A stretch of DNA of 64,000 nt from Aliivibrio wodanis (GTDB taxonomy: Bacteria > Pseudomonadota > Gammaproteobacteria > Enterobacterales > Vibrionaceae). The notes beneath the pieces are model-generated. The model had not been told where the DNA came from. It ran no database searches and saw only the letters and a list, made by a program, of their open reading frames with translations. The translations under genes and the position numbers were made by a program. Of this stretch, positions 1 through 9,328 are shown piece by piece. Location: assembly GCA_000953695.1 (NCBI GenBank), contig LN554846.1, positions 1,178,001-1,242,000 of the forward strand, read 5' to 3'. How positions within the stretch are numbered: position 1 is the first letter of the stretch; each line of letters begins with the position of its first letter.

Positions 1-456
1 CTTGATCAAATTGCTACGCACGGTGGCTTCCAAATGAAGATCAATGTAGAGGGTGACTTACACATTGATGATCACCACACCATTGAAGATACGGCTCTAG
101 CACTAGGTGAAGCGTTAAAAGAAGCATTGGGTGATAAGCGTGGTATTGGTCGTTTTGGTTTTAGCCTACCAATGGATGAGTGTTTAGCGCAGTGTGCGTT
201 GGATTTATCTGGCCGTCCATATCTGAAATTTGATGCGGAATTTAGTCGTGATCAAGTGGGGGATTTATCAACAGAAATGGTGGTCCACTTCTTCCGTTCA
301 TTAACGGATACCCTTGCTTGTACATTACACCTTTCTTCTGCCGGTCATAATGATCACCACATTATTGAAAGCCTATTTAAAGCGTTTGGTCGTACATTAC
401 GCCAAGCGATTAAAGTGGAAGGTAATGAACTGCCAAGCTCAAAAGGCGTATTGTAG
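1..456 (+). CDS. hisB: Imidazoleglycerol-phosphate dehydratase domain (HisB), 3' end only
   Basis: The frame is open from base 1, so the window starts inside the gene; about 151 C-terminal codons are present. HisB catalyses dehydration of imidazole glycerol phosphate, and in enterobacteria and vibrios it is fused to histidinol phosphatase (that half would lie upstream). Metal-binding histidine clusters typical of IGPD are visible: DDHH near the start and DHH-x-x-E in the second half ([14 protein letters not shown]). The stop is followed after 8 bases by the hisH ATG, so the two are co-transcribed. Identification is secure from the motifs and the downstream hisH-hisA order. Confidence 0.96.
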   Translation, partial: LDQIATHGGFQMKINVEGDLHIDDHHTIEDTALALGEALKEALGDKRGIGRFGFSLPMDECLAQCALDLSGRPYLKFDAEFSRDQVGDLSTEMVVHFFRSLTDTLACTLHLSSAGHNDHHIIESLFKAFGRTLRQAIKVEGNELPSSKGVL

Positions 457-464
457 GAGTGACT

Positions 465-1079
465 ATGACAAAGCAAAATGTCGTTATTATTGATACAGGC
501 TGTTCTAACGTATCGTCAGTGAGATTTGCTATTGAGCGTTTAGGTTATGACGTTACGATAAGCAGAGATCCACAAGTGGTATTAGCGGCAGGTAAGCTGT
601 TTTTACCGGGCGTTGGCACAGCAAGCGAAGCGATGAAGAACTTGGCTGAACGTGATCTTATTGAGTTGGTTAAGCAAGTTGAAAAACCGCTATTGGGTAT
701 CTGTTTAGGTATGCAACTGCTTGGTAAACTCTCTGAAGAGAAAGGTCAAAAGGCAGATCAAATTGTGGATTGCTTAGGCTTATGTGATGGTGAAGTTCGT
801 AAGCTTCAAACAGGTGACTTACCACTGCCTCACATGGGGTGGAACACAATTAAACCCGTTGAAGGTAACCCACTGTTTAAAGACATTCCAGAGAACAGTT
901 ACTTTTACTTTGTACACAGCTTTGGCATGCAAGTGGGTGATTACACCATTGCTTCTTGTGACTATGGACAACCGTTTACCGCCGCATTACAAGTCGGTAA
1001 TTATTACGGTGTTCAGTTTCACCCAGAGCGTTCAAGTCAAGTAGGTTCAAAGCTTATTCAGAACTTTTTGGAGCTATAG
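465..1079 (+). CDS. hisH: Imidazole glycerol phosphate synthase, glutamine amidotransferase subunit HisH
   Basis: HisH (204 aa) hydrolyses glutamine and channels ammonia to HisF, forming IGP and AICAR in the cytoplasm. The class I amidotransferase triad is visible: nucleophile Cys about residue 80 in [10 protein letters not shown], and His/Glu in QFHPERSS near residues 186-188. An in-frame GTG two codons earlier (459) exists, but the TAGGAG ribosome site at 454-459 is spaced correctly for the ATG at 465, so I use the ATG. It follows hisB by 8 bases. A structured repeat separates it from hisA, where enterobacterial operons have these genes packed closely. Confidence 0.96.
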   Translation: MTKQNVVIIDTGCSNVSSVRFAIERLGYDVTISRDPQVVLAAGKLFLPGVGTASEAMKNLAERDLIELVKQVEKPLLGICLGMQLLGKLSEEKGQKADQIVDCLGLCDGEVRKLQTGDLPLPHMGWNTIKPVEGNPLFKDIPENSYFYFVHSFGMQVGDYTIASCDYGQPFTAALQVGNYYGVQFHPERSSQVGSKLIQNFLEL

Positions 1080-1080
1080 A

Positions 1081-1930
<850 letters not shown>

Positions 1931-1956
1931 CCGTTAACTATAGGCTCAGTTATTGA

Positions 1957-2022
1957 TTTGTCCTTAAGGTTGTCCTTTGCGTGTCCCTAACTGTTGTTGG
2001 GTGTCCTTAGCTGGGCTATGAT
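1957..2022 (+). promoter_or_regulatory. Putative fic promoter with iterated TGTCC(C/T)TA boxes
   Basis: Four TGTCC boxes occur at 1959, 1971, 1982 and 2002 (TGTCCTTA, TGTCCTTT, TGTCCCTA, TGTCCTTA). A possible sigma-70 promoter, TTGTTG (1993-1998) and TATGAT (2017-2022), overlaps the last box. Because the downstream protein has an N-terminal winged-helix-like segment, the boxes are plausible autoregulatory operators. That is inference; only the repeats themselves are seen directly. Confidence 0.45.
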
Positions 2023-2051
2023 GAGGTATATAAGACAATGAGCCTTCGATT

Positions 2052-3458
2052 ATGAAAAACAATTCAATCTCTATTACACAAGAGTTAGAGCAAATTAAAA
2101 GTGTTATAGAACGGGTAAATAAACCGTTGTCAAAGAGTGAAATTCATCAACTGTTGTCTTTTGATATCAATGAAAAAACGCTTCAGAGACGACTTAAAAA
2201 ACTCGCTGATGAGTCTCATATTGCGACATCGGGTCAACGAAGTGCTCTTAAATACTTGTCTTTAAACAAGAATATGGTCAATTCATCAGAACTTCAAGAC
2301 AGAAAATCAGTTGATAGCCATAGTTTCTTGTTAACTCAAGAGTCCCTAGAGAAACTTAAGAGACTCGATACACCTTCTTATGCTCGCGTTAAAGTGTCCT
2401 ATGATCAGTCTATAGTCGAAAGTTATGTCCCTAATCAGACGAGGTACGTATCTGAAGATATTGCTCTGAAACTCAGAACTCTAGGTAAACGTTTTAATAA
2501 AAAGCTTGCTGCAGGTACTTATGCTAAGGACATTGCACAGAGACTTCTCATCGACTTATCATTTAATTCAAGTCGATTAGAGGGAAATACATATTCAATT
2601 CTTGATACAGAAAGGCTACTTCAAGCTGGTGAAGCTGTTAATGGTAAGTTCGATGAAGAAACCATTATGATCTTAAACCACAAAGAGGCGATTCTGTTTT
2701 TGATTGAAAATGCTGAAGAGATTTCCGTAACTCCTTTTGTGATCAGAAATTTACATCAGTTATTGTCTCAAGATTTGTTATCTGATAGTTCTTCATGCGG
2801 TAAAATTAGGCAAATTGAAGTCAAAATTACTAAGACTTCCTACCTACCGTTAAATTCTCCGCAGCAATTAGAAGAATTATTTACACTGCTTTTGAGAAAG
2901 GCAGTAAAAATTAATGACCCGTTTGAGCAATCCTTCTTTCTATTTATGCATCTATCGTATATTCAAGCTTTTGAGGATGTTAACAAGCGTACGGCACGCT
3001 TAAGTTGTAATTTACCGTTTATCCAAGAAAACCTATGTCCATTAAGCTTTGTGGATGTCCCTAGAGATGACTATGTTAAAACGCTGATTTATTTTTATGA
3101 AACAGGGGATTACATTCCTGCACTAGAGGTATTTTTGTGGGCATATGAGCGTTCTAGCGAACAGTATAAGATTGTTGAACAGTCGATTGGTGTTATTGAT
3201 TCGTACAGGATTAAATATCGCAGTGAACGTAAACAAGTGATCGGTGAAATTATCAGAGGAATGATTGTTGGTGTGGAGGTTCAGGCTCATTTGGAGCTAT
3301 TCTGTACTGAGAATAAGATTCAAAATGCTGATAAGTTCATTTCTATCACTACGGTTGAACTTGATAAACTTCATAGTGGCGCGATTATTTCACTTGGTGT
3401 CACTGAGAATATCTTCCTTATTTGGAAAGAAAAGTTCGACACTAGCAAGGTAGCGTAA
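2052..3458 (+). CDS. Fic-domain protein with N-terminal HTH and an atypical Fic motif
   Basis: 468 aa. Residues 1-75 look like a helix-turn-helix/winged-helix segment (LSKSEIHQLL ... KTLQRRLKKLADE). A central Fic fold follows. Near residues 173-179, SSRLEGN fits the [S/T]xxxE[G/N] inhibitory helix that blocks ATP gamma-phosphate binding in autoinhibited Fic proteins. The Fic loop near 305-317 reads IQAFEDVNKRTAR: the usual catalytic His of HPFxxGNGRxxR is Gln and the Gly is Val, while the N-K-R-T-x-R anion-binding part is intact. Classical AMPylation may therefore be absent or altered. The gene sits alone in its orientation between hisA and hisF and appears to be a cargo insertion. It could be a Fic-type transcriptional autoregulator or toxin; substrate unknown. 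Confidence 0.85.
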   Translation: MKNNSISITQELEQIKSVIERVNKPLSKSEIHQLLSFDINEKTLQRRLKKLADESHIATSGQRSALKYLSLNKNMVNSSELQDRKSVDSHSFLLTQESLEKLKRLDTPSYARVKVSYDQSIVESYVPNQTRYVSEDIALKLRTLGKRFNKKLAAGTYAKDIAQRLLIDLSFNSSRLEGNTYSILDTERLLQAGEAVNGKFDEETIMILNHKEAILFLIENAEEISVTPFVIRNLHQLLSQDLLSDSSSCGKIRQIEVKITKTSYLPLNSPQQLEELFTLLLRKAVKINDPFEQSFFLFMHLSYIQAFEDVNKRTARLSCNLPFIQENLCPLSFVDVPRDDYVKTLIYFYETGDYIPALEVFLWAYERSSEQYKIVEQSIGVIDSYRIKYRSERKQVIGEIIRGMIVGVEVQAHLELFCTENKIQNADKFISITTVELDKLHSGAIISLGVTENIFLIWKEKFDTSKVA

Positions 3459-3736
3459 AAAATATAATCAAGACAGTGTGTAAGCTGGAAGGTTTGCTAT
3501 CAGAATTTTTACTTTTTGTCTTTTTATGTATAACAAAAATGTGTACATTGTCTTTATGAATTAACGATTTAGTCTTGAATAAAAATTCACGGATATTCAG
3601 TTTTAAATATGATAAAACAAACATACTGTTGTAATTCATATTTCTCAAGTTGATATTTACTGATTTCTTACAGGCTTTGAACGTATAAAATGGAGTTAAC
3701 GAGTGTTATTTCAAAAGCTTATTGGTGAGGTACTAG

Positions 3737-4510
3737 ATGCTAGCTAAAAGAATAGTTCCTTGTCTTGATGTTAAAGATGGGCAAGTAGTAAAAGGCGTTC
3801 AATTTCGTAACCATGAAATTATTGGTGATATTGTCCCTCTAGCACAGCGTTACGCAGAAGAGGGCGCGGATGAGTTGGTATTTTATGATATTACCGCATC
3901 AAGTGATGGCCGCGTAGTCGATAAAAGTTGGGTCGCACGCGTAGCTGAAGTGATTGATATTCCATTCTGTGTGGCTGGTGGTATTAAAACCGCCGAAGAT
4001 GCGGCGAAGATTTTAGAGTTTGGTGCTGACAAAGTATCAATTAACTCACCTGCACTGGCGAACCCAGAACTTATCACAGAACTTGCCGATAAATTTGGTG
4101 TTCAATGTATCGTGGTAGGTATTGATTCTTACTTTGATAAAGAAACGGGTAAATACCAAGTTTACCAGTTTACCGGTGATGAAGAGCGTACCAAAGCAAC
4201 CAAATGGGAAACCAAAGATTGGGTGCAAGAAGTTCAAAAACGTGGAGCAGGCGAAATCGTATTAAACATGATGAACCAAGATGGGGTTCGTAATGGTTAC
4301 GATTTAGAACAATTGAAAATGGTACGAGAAGTGTGCCATGTTCCATTAATTGCGTCAGGTGGTGCAGGTGAAATGGTTCACTTTGCGGATGCTTATAAAA
4401 AAACCAATGTTGATGGTGCGTTAGCAGCGTCAGTATTTCACAAACAAATCATCAATATTGGTGAATTGAAAGAATATTTAGCCGAACAGGATGTAGAGGT
4501 GCGCCGATGA
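3737..4510 (+). CDS. hisF: Imidazole glycerol phosphate synthase cyclase subunit HisF
   Basis: HisF (257 aa) joins PRFAR and HisH-derived ammonia to give imidazole glycerol phosphate and AICAR. It is a (beta/alpha)8 barrel with catalytic Asp11 in [12 protein letters not shown] and Asp near 130 in [13 protein letters not shown], and phosphate sites VAGGIKT and ASGGAGEM. The ATG follows GGTGAGG. The usual overlap with hisA is lost: about 1.8 kb containing fic lies between, and the MLAKRI codons are present a second time at 1912-1929. The last codons overlap hisI by 4 bases. Readthrough or a new promoter in 3459-3736 must now supply transcription. Confidence 0.97.
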   Translation: MLAKRIVPCLDVKDGQVVKGVQFRNHEIIGDIVPLAQRYAEEGADELVFYDITASSDGRVVDKSWVARVAEVIDIPFCVAGGIKTAEDAAKILEFGADKVSINSPALANPELITELADKFGVQCIVVGIDSYFDKETGKYQVYQFTGDEERTKATKWETKDWVQEVQKRGAGEIVLNMMNQDGVRNGYDLEQLKMVREVCHVPLIASGGAGEMVHFADAYKKTNVDGALAASVFHKQIINIGELKEYLAEQDVEVRR

Positions 4511-5127
4511 GCCAACAAGAATTAGCAACACGAATTGATTGGGAAAAAGTGGATGGTTTAGTGCCTGCTATTATTCAAGATTTTGGTTCAAGCCAAGTAT
4601 TGATGATGGGTTACATGAACCAAGAAGCCTTGGCGAAAACGCTAGAGACAGAAAAAGTCACATTTTTCTCTCGCACTAAAAACCGTTTATGGACCAAAGG
4701 TGAAGAGTCGGGGAACAGTTTAAATCTGGTGAATGTATCACTAGATTGCGATAACGATACTCTGCTTATTAAAGTAAATCCTGTTGGACCAACGTGCCAT
4801 ACAGGAACCACTACGTGTTGGGACGGTGATAAAACCGAAGAAACACAATTGGTGTGGCTTCATCAGTTGGAACAACTACTTGCCGAGCGTAAGAATGCTG
4901 ATCCTGACTCATCTTACACAGCAAGTCTCTATGCCCGTGGCACCAAACGTATTTCGCAGAAAGTTGGTGAAGAAGGCGTTGAAGTCGCGCTTGCAGCGAC
5001 GTCGGGTGACAAGGCGGAGTTAGTGTGTGAATCAGCAGATTTACTGTATCACTTGTTTGTTCTGCTTCAAGATCAAGGCCTATCGTTCGATGATGTTATT
5101 AATAAACTGAAAGAACGTCATAAGTAA
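4507..5127 (+). CDS. hisI: Bifunctional phosphoribosyl-AMP cyclohydrolase / phosphoribosyl-ATP pyrophosphatase HisIE
   Basis: 206 aa, the fused form usual in gamma-proteobacteria. The N-terminal HisI domain (about 1-110) opens the purine ring of PR-AMP and shows zinc-ligand cysteines (LDCDND ... [15 protein letters not shown]). The C-terminal HisE domain (about 115-206) removes pyrophosphate from PR-ATP and has the MazG-like motif [14 protein letters not shown]. The ATG overlaps the hisF stop by 4 bases (translational coupling). It is the last gene of the his operon; a hairpin terminator follows at once. Confidence 0.97.
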   Translation: MSQQELATRIDWEKVDGLVPAIIQDFGSSQVLMMGYMNQEALAKTLETEKVTFFSRTKNRLWTKGEESGNSLNLVNVSLDCDNDTLLIKVNPVGPTCHTGTTTCWDGDKTEETQLVWLHQLEQLLAERKNADPDSSYTASLYARGTKRISQKVGEEGVEVALAATSGDKAELVCESADLLYHLFVLLQDQGLSFDDVINKLKERHK

Positions 5128-5153
5128 GTCTCTTTAATTACAAATAATAACTC

Positions 5154-5183
5154 AACGTCGGTCATCTGATCGGCGTTTTTATT
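5154..5183 (+). terminator. Rho-independent terminator of the his operon
   Basis: AACGTCG (5154-5160) pairs with CGGCGTT (5171-5177), one G-T wobble, followed by TTTTTATT, 27 bases after the hisIE stop. Confidence 0.85.
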
Positions 5184-5235
5184 GGAATTGAGATACCATC
5201 CTCGCTATACTCTGCGCTCAATTTTAGGAGCGCCA

Positions 5236-5922
5236 ATGTTCGATATCCTTTATCAAAATTCAGATTTTCTTGTTATAAATAAGCACCCAAACATCAGTGT
5301 TCATAAAGACGATGGTGAAACCTCATTATTGATTGAGTTAGCTAAAGTGACTGGTGATAAGCAGCTTTATTTAATTCATCGTTTAGACAAGATGACGTCA
5401 GGGCTATTGCTGATTGGTCGTAGTCAGTCTGCTGCAAGTGAATTATCACAACTGTTCGCAAAGCGTTTGGTTGAAAAATATTACCTCGCTATTGGTGATA
5501 AAAAGCCTAAGAAAAAACAAGGTCTGGTTATTGGCGATATGGAACGTTCACGTAGAGCGTCATGGAAGCTGATCAACAGTAAAGAAAACCCTGCAATTAC
5601 TCAGTTTTTTTCAACGGCTGCACATAATGGCAATCGTCTATTTTTATGTAAGCCTCATACTGGTAAAACTCATCAAATTCGAGTCGCATTAAAGAGTGTC
5701 GGTTCGGGGATTTTGGGTGATTCAATTTATAGCTCATCTAAAGCAGATCGCGGTTATCTTCATGCATATGCTTTACGCTTTACTTATCAAGAGCAAGCGT
5801 TTGAATTTGTTGAAACACCAAAGCAAGGTGAAGAGTGGCAAGATGACACTATTCAAGCAGGATTAGCGCAGTGGCAAACACCGTGGGTATTAACTTGGCC
5901 AGAGATTAAGAAGAAATCATGA
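5236..5922 (+). CDS. RluA-family pseudouridine synthase (TIGR01621-like)
   Basis: 228 aa. It isomerises uridine to pseudouridine in structured RNA; the target site is not predictable from sequence. The catalytic Asp is D51 in HRLDKMTSGLLL, and the RNA-binding/active-site segments HTGKTHQIRV and GYLHAYAL are present. No N-terminal S4 domain is visible, and the protein is shorter than RluC/RluD, matching the small RluA-like group common in Vibrio and Shewanella. The ATG at 5236 follows AGGAG; an in-frame TTG at 5182 lies in the his terminator. The stop overlaps the next gene by 4 bases, so the two RNA-modification genes form an operon. Confidence 0.88.
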   Translation: MFDILYQNSDFLVINKHPNISVHKDDGETSLLIELAKVTGDKQLYLIHRLDKMTSGLLLIGRSQSAASELSQLFAKRLVEKYYLAIGDKKPKKKQGLVIGDMERSRRASWKLINSKENPAITQFFSTAAHNGNRLFLCKPHTGKTHQIRVALKSVGSGILGDSIYSSSKADRGYLHAYALRFTYQEQAFEFVETPKQGEEWQDDTIQAGLAQWQTPWVLTWPEIKKKS

Positions 5923-6854
5923 AGATAGAAGCATTAGATACGTTATTTACCCATTTAGAGGCGCAGTTAGCAGCACCACAGAATGAGCTTCGTCGTTTAT
6001 TCCATGGCCGAGGTCAGTGCTTTGACGGTCTAGAGCAGCTCACCGTTGATTGGCTTCAAGGTCAACTAGTGGTGGCGCTATTTAAAGAGCAAGATCCTAC
6101 TTTTGTTGACGCTTTAGAATCAAAGCTGAACACATTTTCTGGATCTGATACATGGAAAAATGCCAAAGGCCAAGCCATTTTATTGCAACATCGTTATCAA
6201 GAGTTAGCACCAACTCAAGTGGTGTGGGGCAGTGAAGAGACTTTCCCTGTAGCTATTGAAAATGGCCTAAAATATCAGCTAGAGCTTAAAAAGAACCAGA
6301 ACATGGGGCTATTTTTAGATATGCGCTATGGTCGTAAATGGGTTCAAGCGCACAGTGAAGGCAAATCAGTGTTAAACCTGTTTGCGTATACGTGTGGCTT
6401 TTCTGTTGCTGCCATTGCGGGTGGCGCGACTCAAGTGGTTAATTTAGATATGGCGAAAGGGCCGTTGAGTCGTGGTCGTGATAATCATCGTTTAAATGGT
6501 CATGATCTGTCTAAAGTTAAATTCTTGGGTCATGATATTTTTAAGTCGTGGGGTAAGATTAAGAAATTAGGCTTGTATGATTTGATCATCATTGATCCGC
6601 CAAGTTTCCAAAAAGGCAGCTTTGCATTAACCAAAGATTATCAGAAGATCTTACGCCGTTTACCAAGTTTATTGAGTGAAACGGGTGAAGTATTAGCTTG
6701 TGTGAATTCGCCAGCGGTATCTACTGATTTCTTAATTGATGGTATGGCTGAAGAAGCGCCAGAGCTGAAGTTTGTAGAGCGTTTAGATAACCCGCCAGAG
6801 TTTGCAGATATTAATCCTGAAAGCGGCTTAAAAGTGATGCGTTTTACGCGTTAA
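5919..6854 (+). CDS. Class I SAM-dependent methyltransferase, RlmI/RlmK-like (COG1092)
   Basis: 311 aa. The SAM-binding glycine-rich motif lies in LNLFAYTCGFSVAA (about residues 155-168), the acidic end of strand 2 in VNLDMAKG, and motif IV DPPSFQKG near 225, characteristic of rRNA m5C or m2G methyltransferases of the RlmI/RlmKL superfamily. The segment GLFLDMRYGRKWV matches the conserved entry to that domain. No N-terminal PUA domain is evident, so it is not canonical RlmI. It overlaps the pseudouridine synthase gene by 4 bases. The exact rRNA position modified cannot be read from sequence. Confidence 0.85.
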   Translation: MKIEALDTLFTHLEAQLAAPQNELRRLFHGRGQCFDGLEQLTVDWLQGQLVVALFKEQDPTFVDALESKLNTFSGSDTWKNAKGQAILLQHRYQELAPTQVVWGSEETFPVAIENGLKYQLELKKNQNMGLFLDMRYGRKWVQAHSEGKSVLNLFAYTCGFSVAAIAGGATQVVNLDMAKGPLSRGRDNHRLNGHDLSKVKFLGHDIFKSWGKIKKLGLYDLIIIDPPSFQKGSFALTKDYQKILRRLPSLLSETGEVLACVNSPAVSTDFLIDGMAEEAPELKFVERLDNPPEFADINPESGLKVMRFTR

Positions 6855-6884
6855 TATATTGAATTATATAAAGAGAACTTATTA

Positions 6885-6892
6885 GTAGAAAG
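6885..6892. repeat. Target-site duplication, left copy (GTAGAAAG)
   Basis: The octamer GTAGAAAG immediately precedes the left IS end at 6893 and is repeated exactly at 9243-9250. Eight bases is the duplication length typical of IS66 insertions. Confidence 0.95.
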
Positions 6893-6965
6893 GTAAGCGC
6901 TTAACTAACCACACATATCAATATTAAGCATGCTTTGCCATAGTATCTTTTTAATCGGAGGTATT

Positions 6966-7265
6966 ATGAATCAACAAAGTAAGCGCGACCATTGGGCTAA
7001 TATTTTAGATCAACAGAAAGAGAGTAACCTATCTATCAAGCAATTTTGTATTGATAATGAAATAAGCTACCAAACCCTTTATTACTGGTCAAAGAAGCTC
7101 AGCGAGTTAGAAGTCACAACAAAAATTCACCCCATTATCGTGACAGAGCCAACACAAGAGCCGTCAAATATTGTGGTGCTGACATGTAATAATGGCCTTC
7201 GTGCCGAGTTACCAGCAAACCTTAATTCCAAACAAATAAAACATTGGGTTGATGCATTGCAATGA
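6966..7265 (+). CDS. tnpA: IS66 accessory protein TnpA
   Basis: 99 aa. An IS66 TnpA-like helix-turn-helix protein: the N-terminal segment (KRDHWANILDQQKESNLSIKQFC ... SYQTLYYWSKKL) is the typical IS66/IS3-like HTH with the F-C and YYWSKKL signatures. The ATG at 6966 has CGGAGG 8 bases upstream and is preferred over the in-frame ATG at 6930. Its stop overlaps the tnpB start (ATGA), implying coupled translation. Required with TnpB for IS66 transposition; precise role unsettled in the family. Confidence 0.9.
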   Translation: MNQQSKRDHWANILDQQKESNLSIKQFCIDNEISYQTLYYWSKKLSELEVTTKIHPIIVTEPTQEPSNIVVLTCNNGLRAELPANLNSKQIKHWVDALQ

Positions 7266-7606
7266 TACAGTCAGGAAAGGTTTACCTCGTCGTTGGCGTC
7301 ACCGACATGAGAAAATCCATTGATGGCTTATCACTCATTGTCGCCGAAACGCTGGAAATGGACCCATTCAGTGAAGCCTGGTTTATTTTTTGTAACCGCA
7401 ATCGAGATAAACTCAAGATCTTGTTTTGGGATACCAATGGTTTTTGGCTTTATTATCGTCGCTTAGAAAAAGGGACGTTCAAATGGCCAACTCCCAATAT
7501 TGATGGTGCGCTCCACATTAGCAGACAACAACTCAACTGGCTTTTATCTGGACTGACTTTAGATCATGCTAAAGCTCATAAGCCGTTATTTAACCTAGAA
7601 GTGTGA
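7262..7606 (+). CDS. tnpB: IS66 accessory protein TnpB (IS66 Orf2-like)
   Basis: 114 aa, full family length. The diagnostic opening GVTDMRKSIDGL and the central FCNRNRDKLKILFWDTNGFWLYYRRLEKG are hallmarks of IS66 Orf2 (PF05717). It starts within the last codons of tnpA and is followed by an 85-base gap before tnpC. Function is accessory to the DDE transposase. Confidence 0.95.
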   Translation: MIQSGKVYLVVGVTDMRKSIDGLSLIVAETLEMDPFSEAWFIFCNRNRDKLKILFWDTNGFWLYYRRLEKGTFKWPTPNIDGALHISRQQLNWLLSGLTLDHAKAHKPLFNLEV

Positions 7607-7691
7607 TCGCTGATAATGATCATCAAATTGGACTTGAACGATCCTTTTTCGATGTCACACTTAGGGTAATTAAACAACCTTGAGCTAAAGC

Positions 7692-9215
7692 ATGACCGAT
7701 CTTCCTAATGATATTGAGCAACTAAAAGCGATGCTACTTGAGCTTCATAATCAAAATGAAGCCAAAGAGAAGCTGCTTGTTGCCAAGCAAGAAGAAGTCG
7801 CTGAATTAAAAACTCAAGTTGCACTCTTGGTTGAGCAATTAAACCTAAATAAATCCAAGCGCTTCTCATCGCAAAGTGAAAAAGTACCAAAAGGTACTTT
7901 CAATGAAGCTGAGCAGCAAAACTCGCTCCCTAAATCGAATGATGAGAAGAAAAAAACAGGTCGCAAGCCTCTACCAAAAGAGCTTGAGCGTGAGATACAC
8001 AAGCATGAACTCAATGCACCTTATTGTGAATGTTGTGATGAACCATTGCATGAATGTGGCGTTGAAACCTCAGAAGAGCTTAAAATTATTCCTCAAAAGG
8101 TCACTGTCATTCGCCACGAACGCACTAAATACGCTTGTCGCCAATGTGAAAAAACGCAAACCCAATCCAAAATTATCACCGCACCAAAGCCCGCTAGTAT
8201 GATCCCCAAAAGCATGGGAAGCGCAGGAGCTTTCGCGGCGGTAGTCACAGCAAAATACGTAGATGCACTGCCACTGTATCGCCAAGTAGATATCCTAAAT
8301 CGGTCTGATATTGATATAAGCCGAGCGACGCTTGCTAATTGGTGTGTTCAGTTGGGTAATAAAGTGAAACCAGTCATTGATGAGATGAAATCAAGGCTGC
8401 TTAATGAAAAGCTTATCTGCGCAGATGAAACCACAGTACAAGTGCTACGCGAAGAAGATAGAAAAGCGCAAACCAAATCTTATATGTGGGTTTACCGTAG
8501 TGGTGAGTTCATTAAAACCCCTGTTGTTATCTATGATTATCACCCAAGCCGTGCAGCAACGTGTGCAAAAGACTTTTTAGGTGATTACTCAGGGTACTTA
8601 CTCTCTGATGGCTACAGCGTATACGACACATTAGATGCAGTGACACAAGCAGCATGTATGGCGCATGCTCGTAGAAAGTTCACCGATGCACAAAAAGCGT
8701 CACCCTCTAAAAAAGCGGGAAAACCTGAAAAAGCCCTCAACTTCATCGCCAAACTTTACGGCGTAGAAAGAAAGGCAAAGGGATTATCCGCAAATGAACG
8801 GCAGAAGATAAGAAAACAGGAAGCTGAGCCAATATTGAGTGAATTTAAAGCGTGGCTTGATGTTCAAAATGTCTTACCCAAAGGGGCATTAGGTAAAGCT
8901 ATCGCCTACACTCAAAAGCAATGGCCTAAATTACTCACCTATCTTGAGGATGGTGATATCAGCATCGATAATAATGTCACAGAAAGAGACATTAGGCCGT
9001 TTACCACAGGTAGAAAAAACTGGATGTTCTCAACGTCTGTTGATGGAGCGAAGGCCAGTGCTAACTTGTATAGCTTGGTAATGACGTGCCGCGCCAATGA
9101 CATTAACCCGTATTATTACTTCCAGTATCTATTTACGGAATTACCTAAACGTGATCCAGTTGATGATATGTCGGATCTTATGCCGTGGCTCGTTGAAATG
9201 AGTGATGCAGAGTAA
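7692..9215 (+). CDS. tnpC: IS66 transposase TnpC (DDE type)
   Basis: 507 aa. In order: an N-terminal coiled coil with leucine-rich heptads (about 1-55), a basic stretch (KRFSSQSEK), a zinc-finger-like Cys cluster (CECCDEPL ... CRQCEK, about 115-160), then the DDE catalytic core: Asp in ICADETTVQV (about 245), Asp in LLSDGYSVYD (about 308) and Glu in DNNVTERDIRPF (about 434), followed by the C-terminal NPYYYFQYLF segment. No frameshift or truncation is seen, so the element may be functional. Confidence 0.95.
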   Translation: MTDLPNDIEQLKAMLLELHNQNEAKEKLLVAKQEEVAELKTQVALLVEQLNLNKSKRFSSQSEKVPKGTFNEAEQQNSLPKSNDEKKKTGRKPLPKELEREIHKHELNAPYCECCDEPLHECGVETSEELKIIPQKVTVIRHERTKYACRQCEKTQTQSKIITAPKPASMIPKSMGSAGAFAAVVTAKYVDALPLYRQVDILNRSDIDISRATLANWCVQLGNKVKPVIDEMKSRLLNEKLICADETTVQVLREEDRKAQTKSYMWVYRSGEFIKTPVVIYDYHPSRAATCAKDFLGDYSGYLLSDGYSVYDTLDAVTQAACMAHARRKFTDAQKASPSKKAGKPEKALNFIAKLYGVERKAKGLSANERQKIRKQEAEPILSEFKAWLDVQNVLPKGALGKAIAYTQKQWPKLLTYLEDGDISIDNNVTERDIRPFTTGRKNWMFSTSVDGAKASANLYSLVMTCRANDINPYYYFQYLFTELPKRDPVDDMSDLMPWLVEMSDAE

Positions 9216-9242
9216 AGCATCACTAGTTCATTGAGCGCTTAC

Positions 9243-9250
9243 GTAGAAAG
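9243..9250. repeat. Target-site duplication, right copy (GTAGAAAG)
   Basis: Exact repeat of 6885-6892, directly abutting the right IS66 end. Confidence 0.95.
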
Positions 9251-9258
9251 GGAACTTT

Positions 9259-9296
9259 AAATATCATGTATTAATATTAATTGATGCATGATATTT
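9259..9296. repeat. Perfect 10-bp inverted repeat
   Basis: AAATATCATG (9259-9268) and CATGATATTT (9287-9296) are perfect inverted repeats around an AT-rich loop. It lies just past the IS and downstream of the minus-strand solute-binding gene ending at 9329. No clear T-run follows on either strand, so it may be a weak terminator or a binding site. Confidence 0.4.
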
Positions 9297-9328
9297 ATAT
9301 TCTTCACAATATTTTTTATTTTTAAGTA

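Larger units (their letters stand above)
6893..9242 (+). mobile_element. Intact IS66-family insertion sequence
   Basis: A 2350-bp element. The left end begins GTAAGCGCTTAACTAAC and the right end (reverse complement) begins GTAAGCGCTCAATGAAC: nine identical terminal bases then imperfect, with the GTAAGCG tip typical of IS66. Perfect 8-bp duplications flank it. It carries tnpA, tnpB and tnpC in the usual order, all open, so it appears potentially active. It landed in the intergenic region downstream of the methyltransferase gene and interrupts no gene. Confidence 0.96.

Noticed and set aside
3442-3648. Minus-strand 68-codon frame downstream of fic
   Set aside because: Low-complexity AT-rich translation, no ribosome site, and it overlaps the fic 3' end; it looks like chance.
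3650-3690. New hisF promoter TTGATA ... TATAAA
   Set aside because: Spacing between the hexamers is 28 bases and no better -35 is present, so it was not listed as a promoter.
7814-8285. Several open frames opposite or beside tnpC
   Set aside because: They are shadow frames of the transposase with no ribosome sites and unnatural composition.
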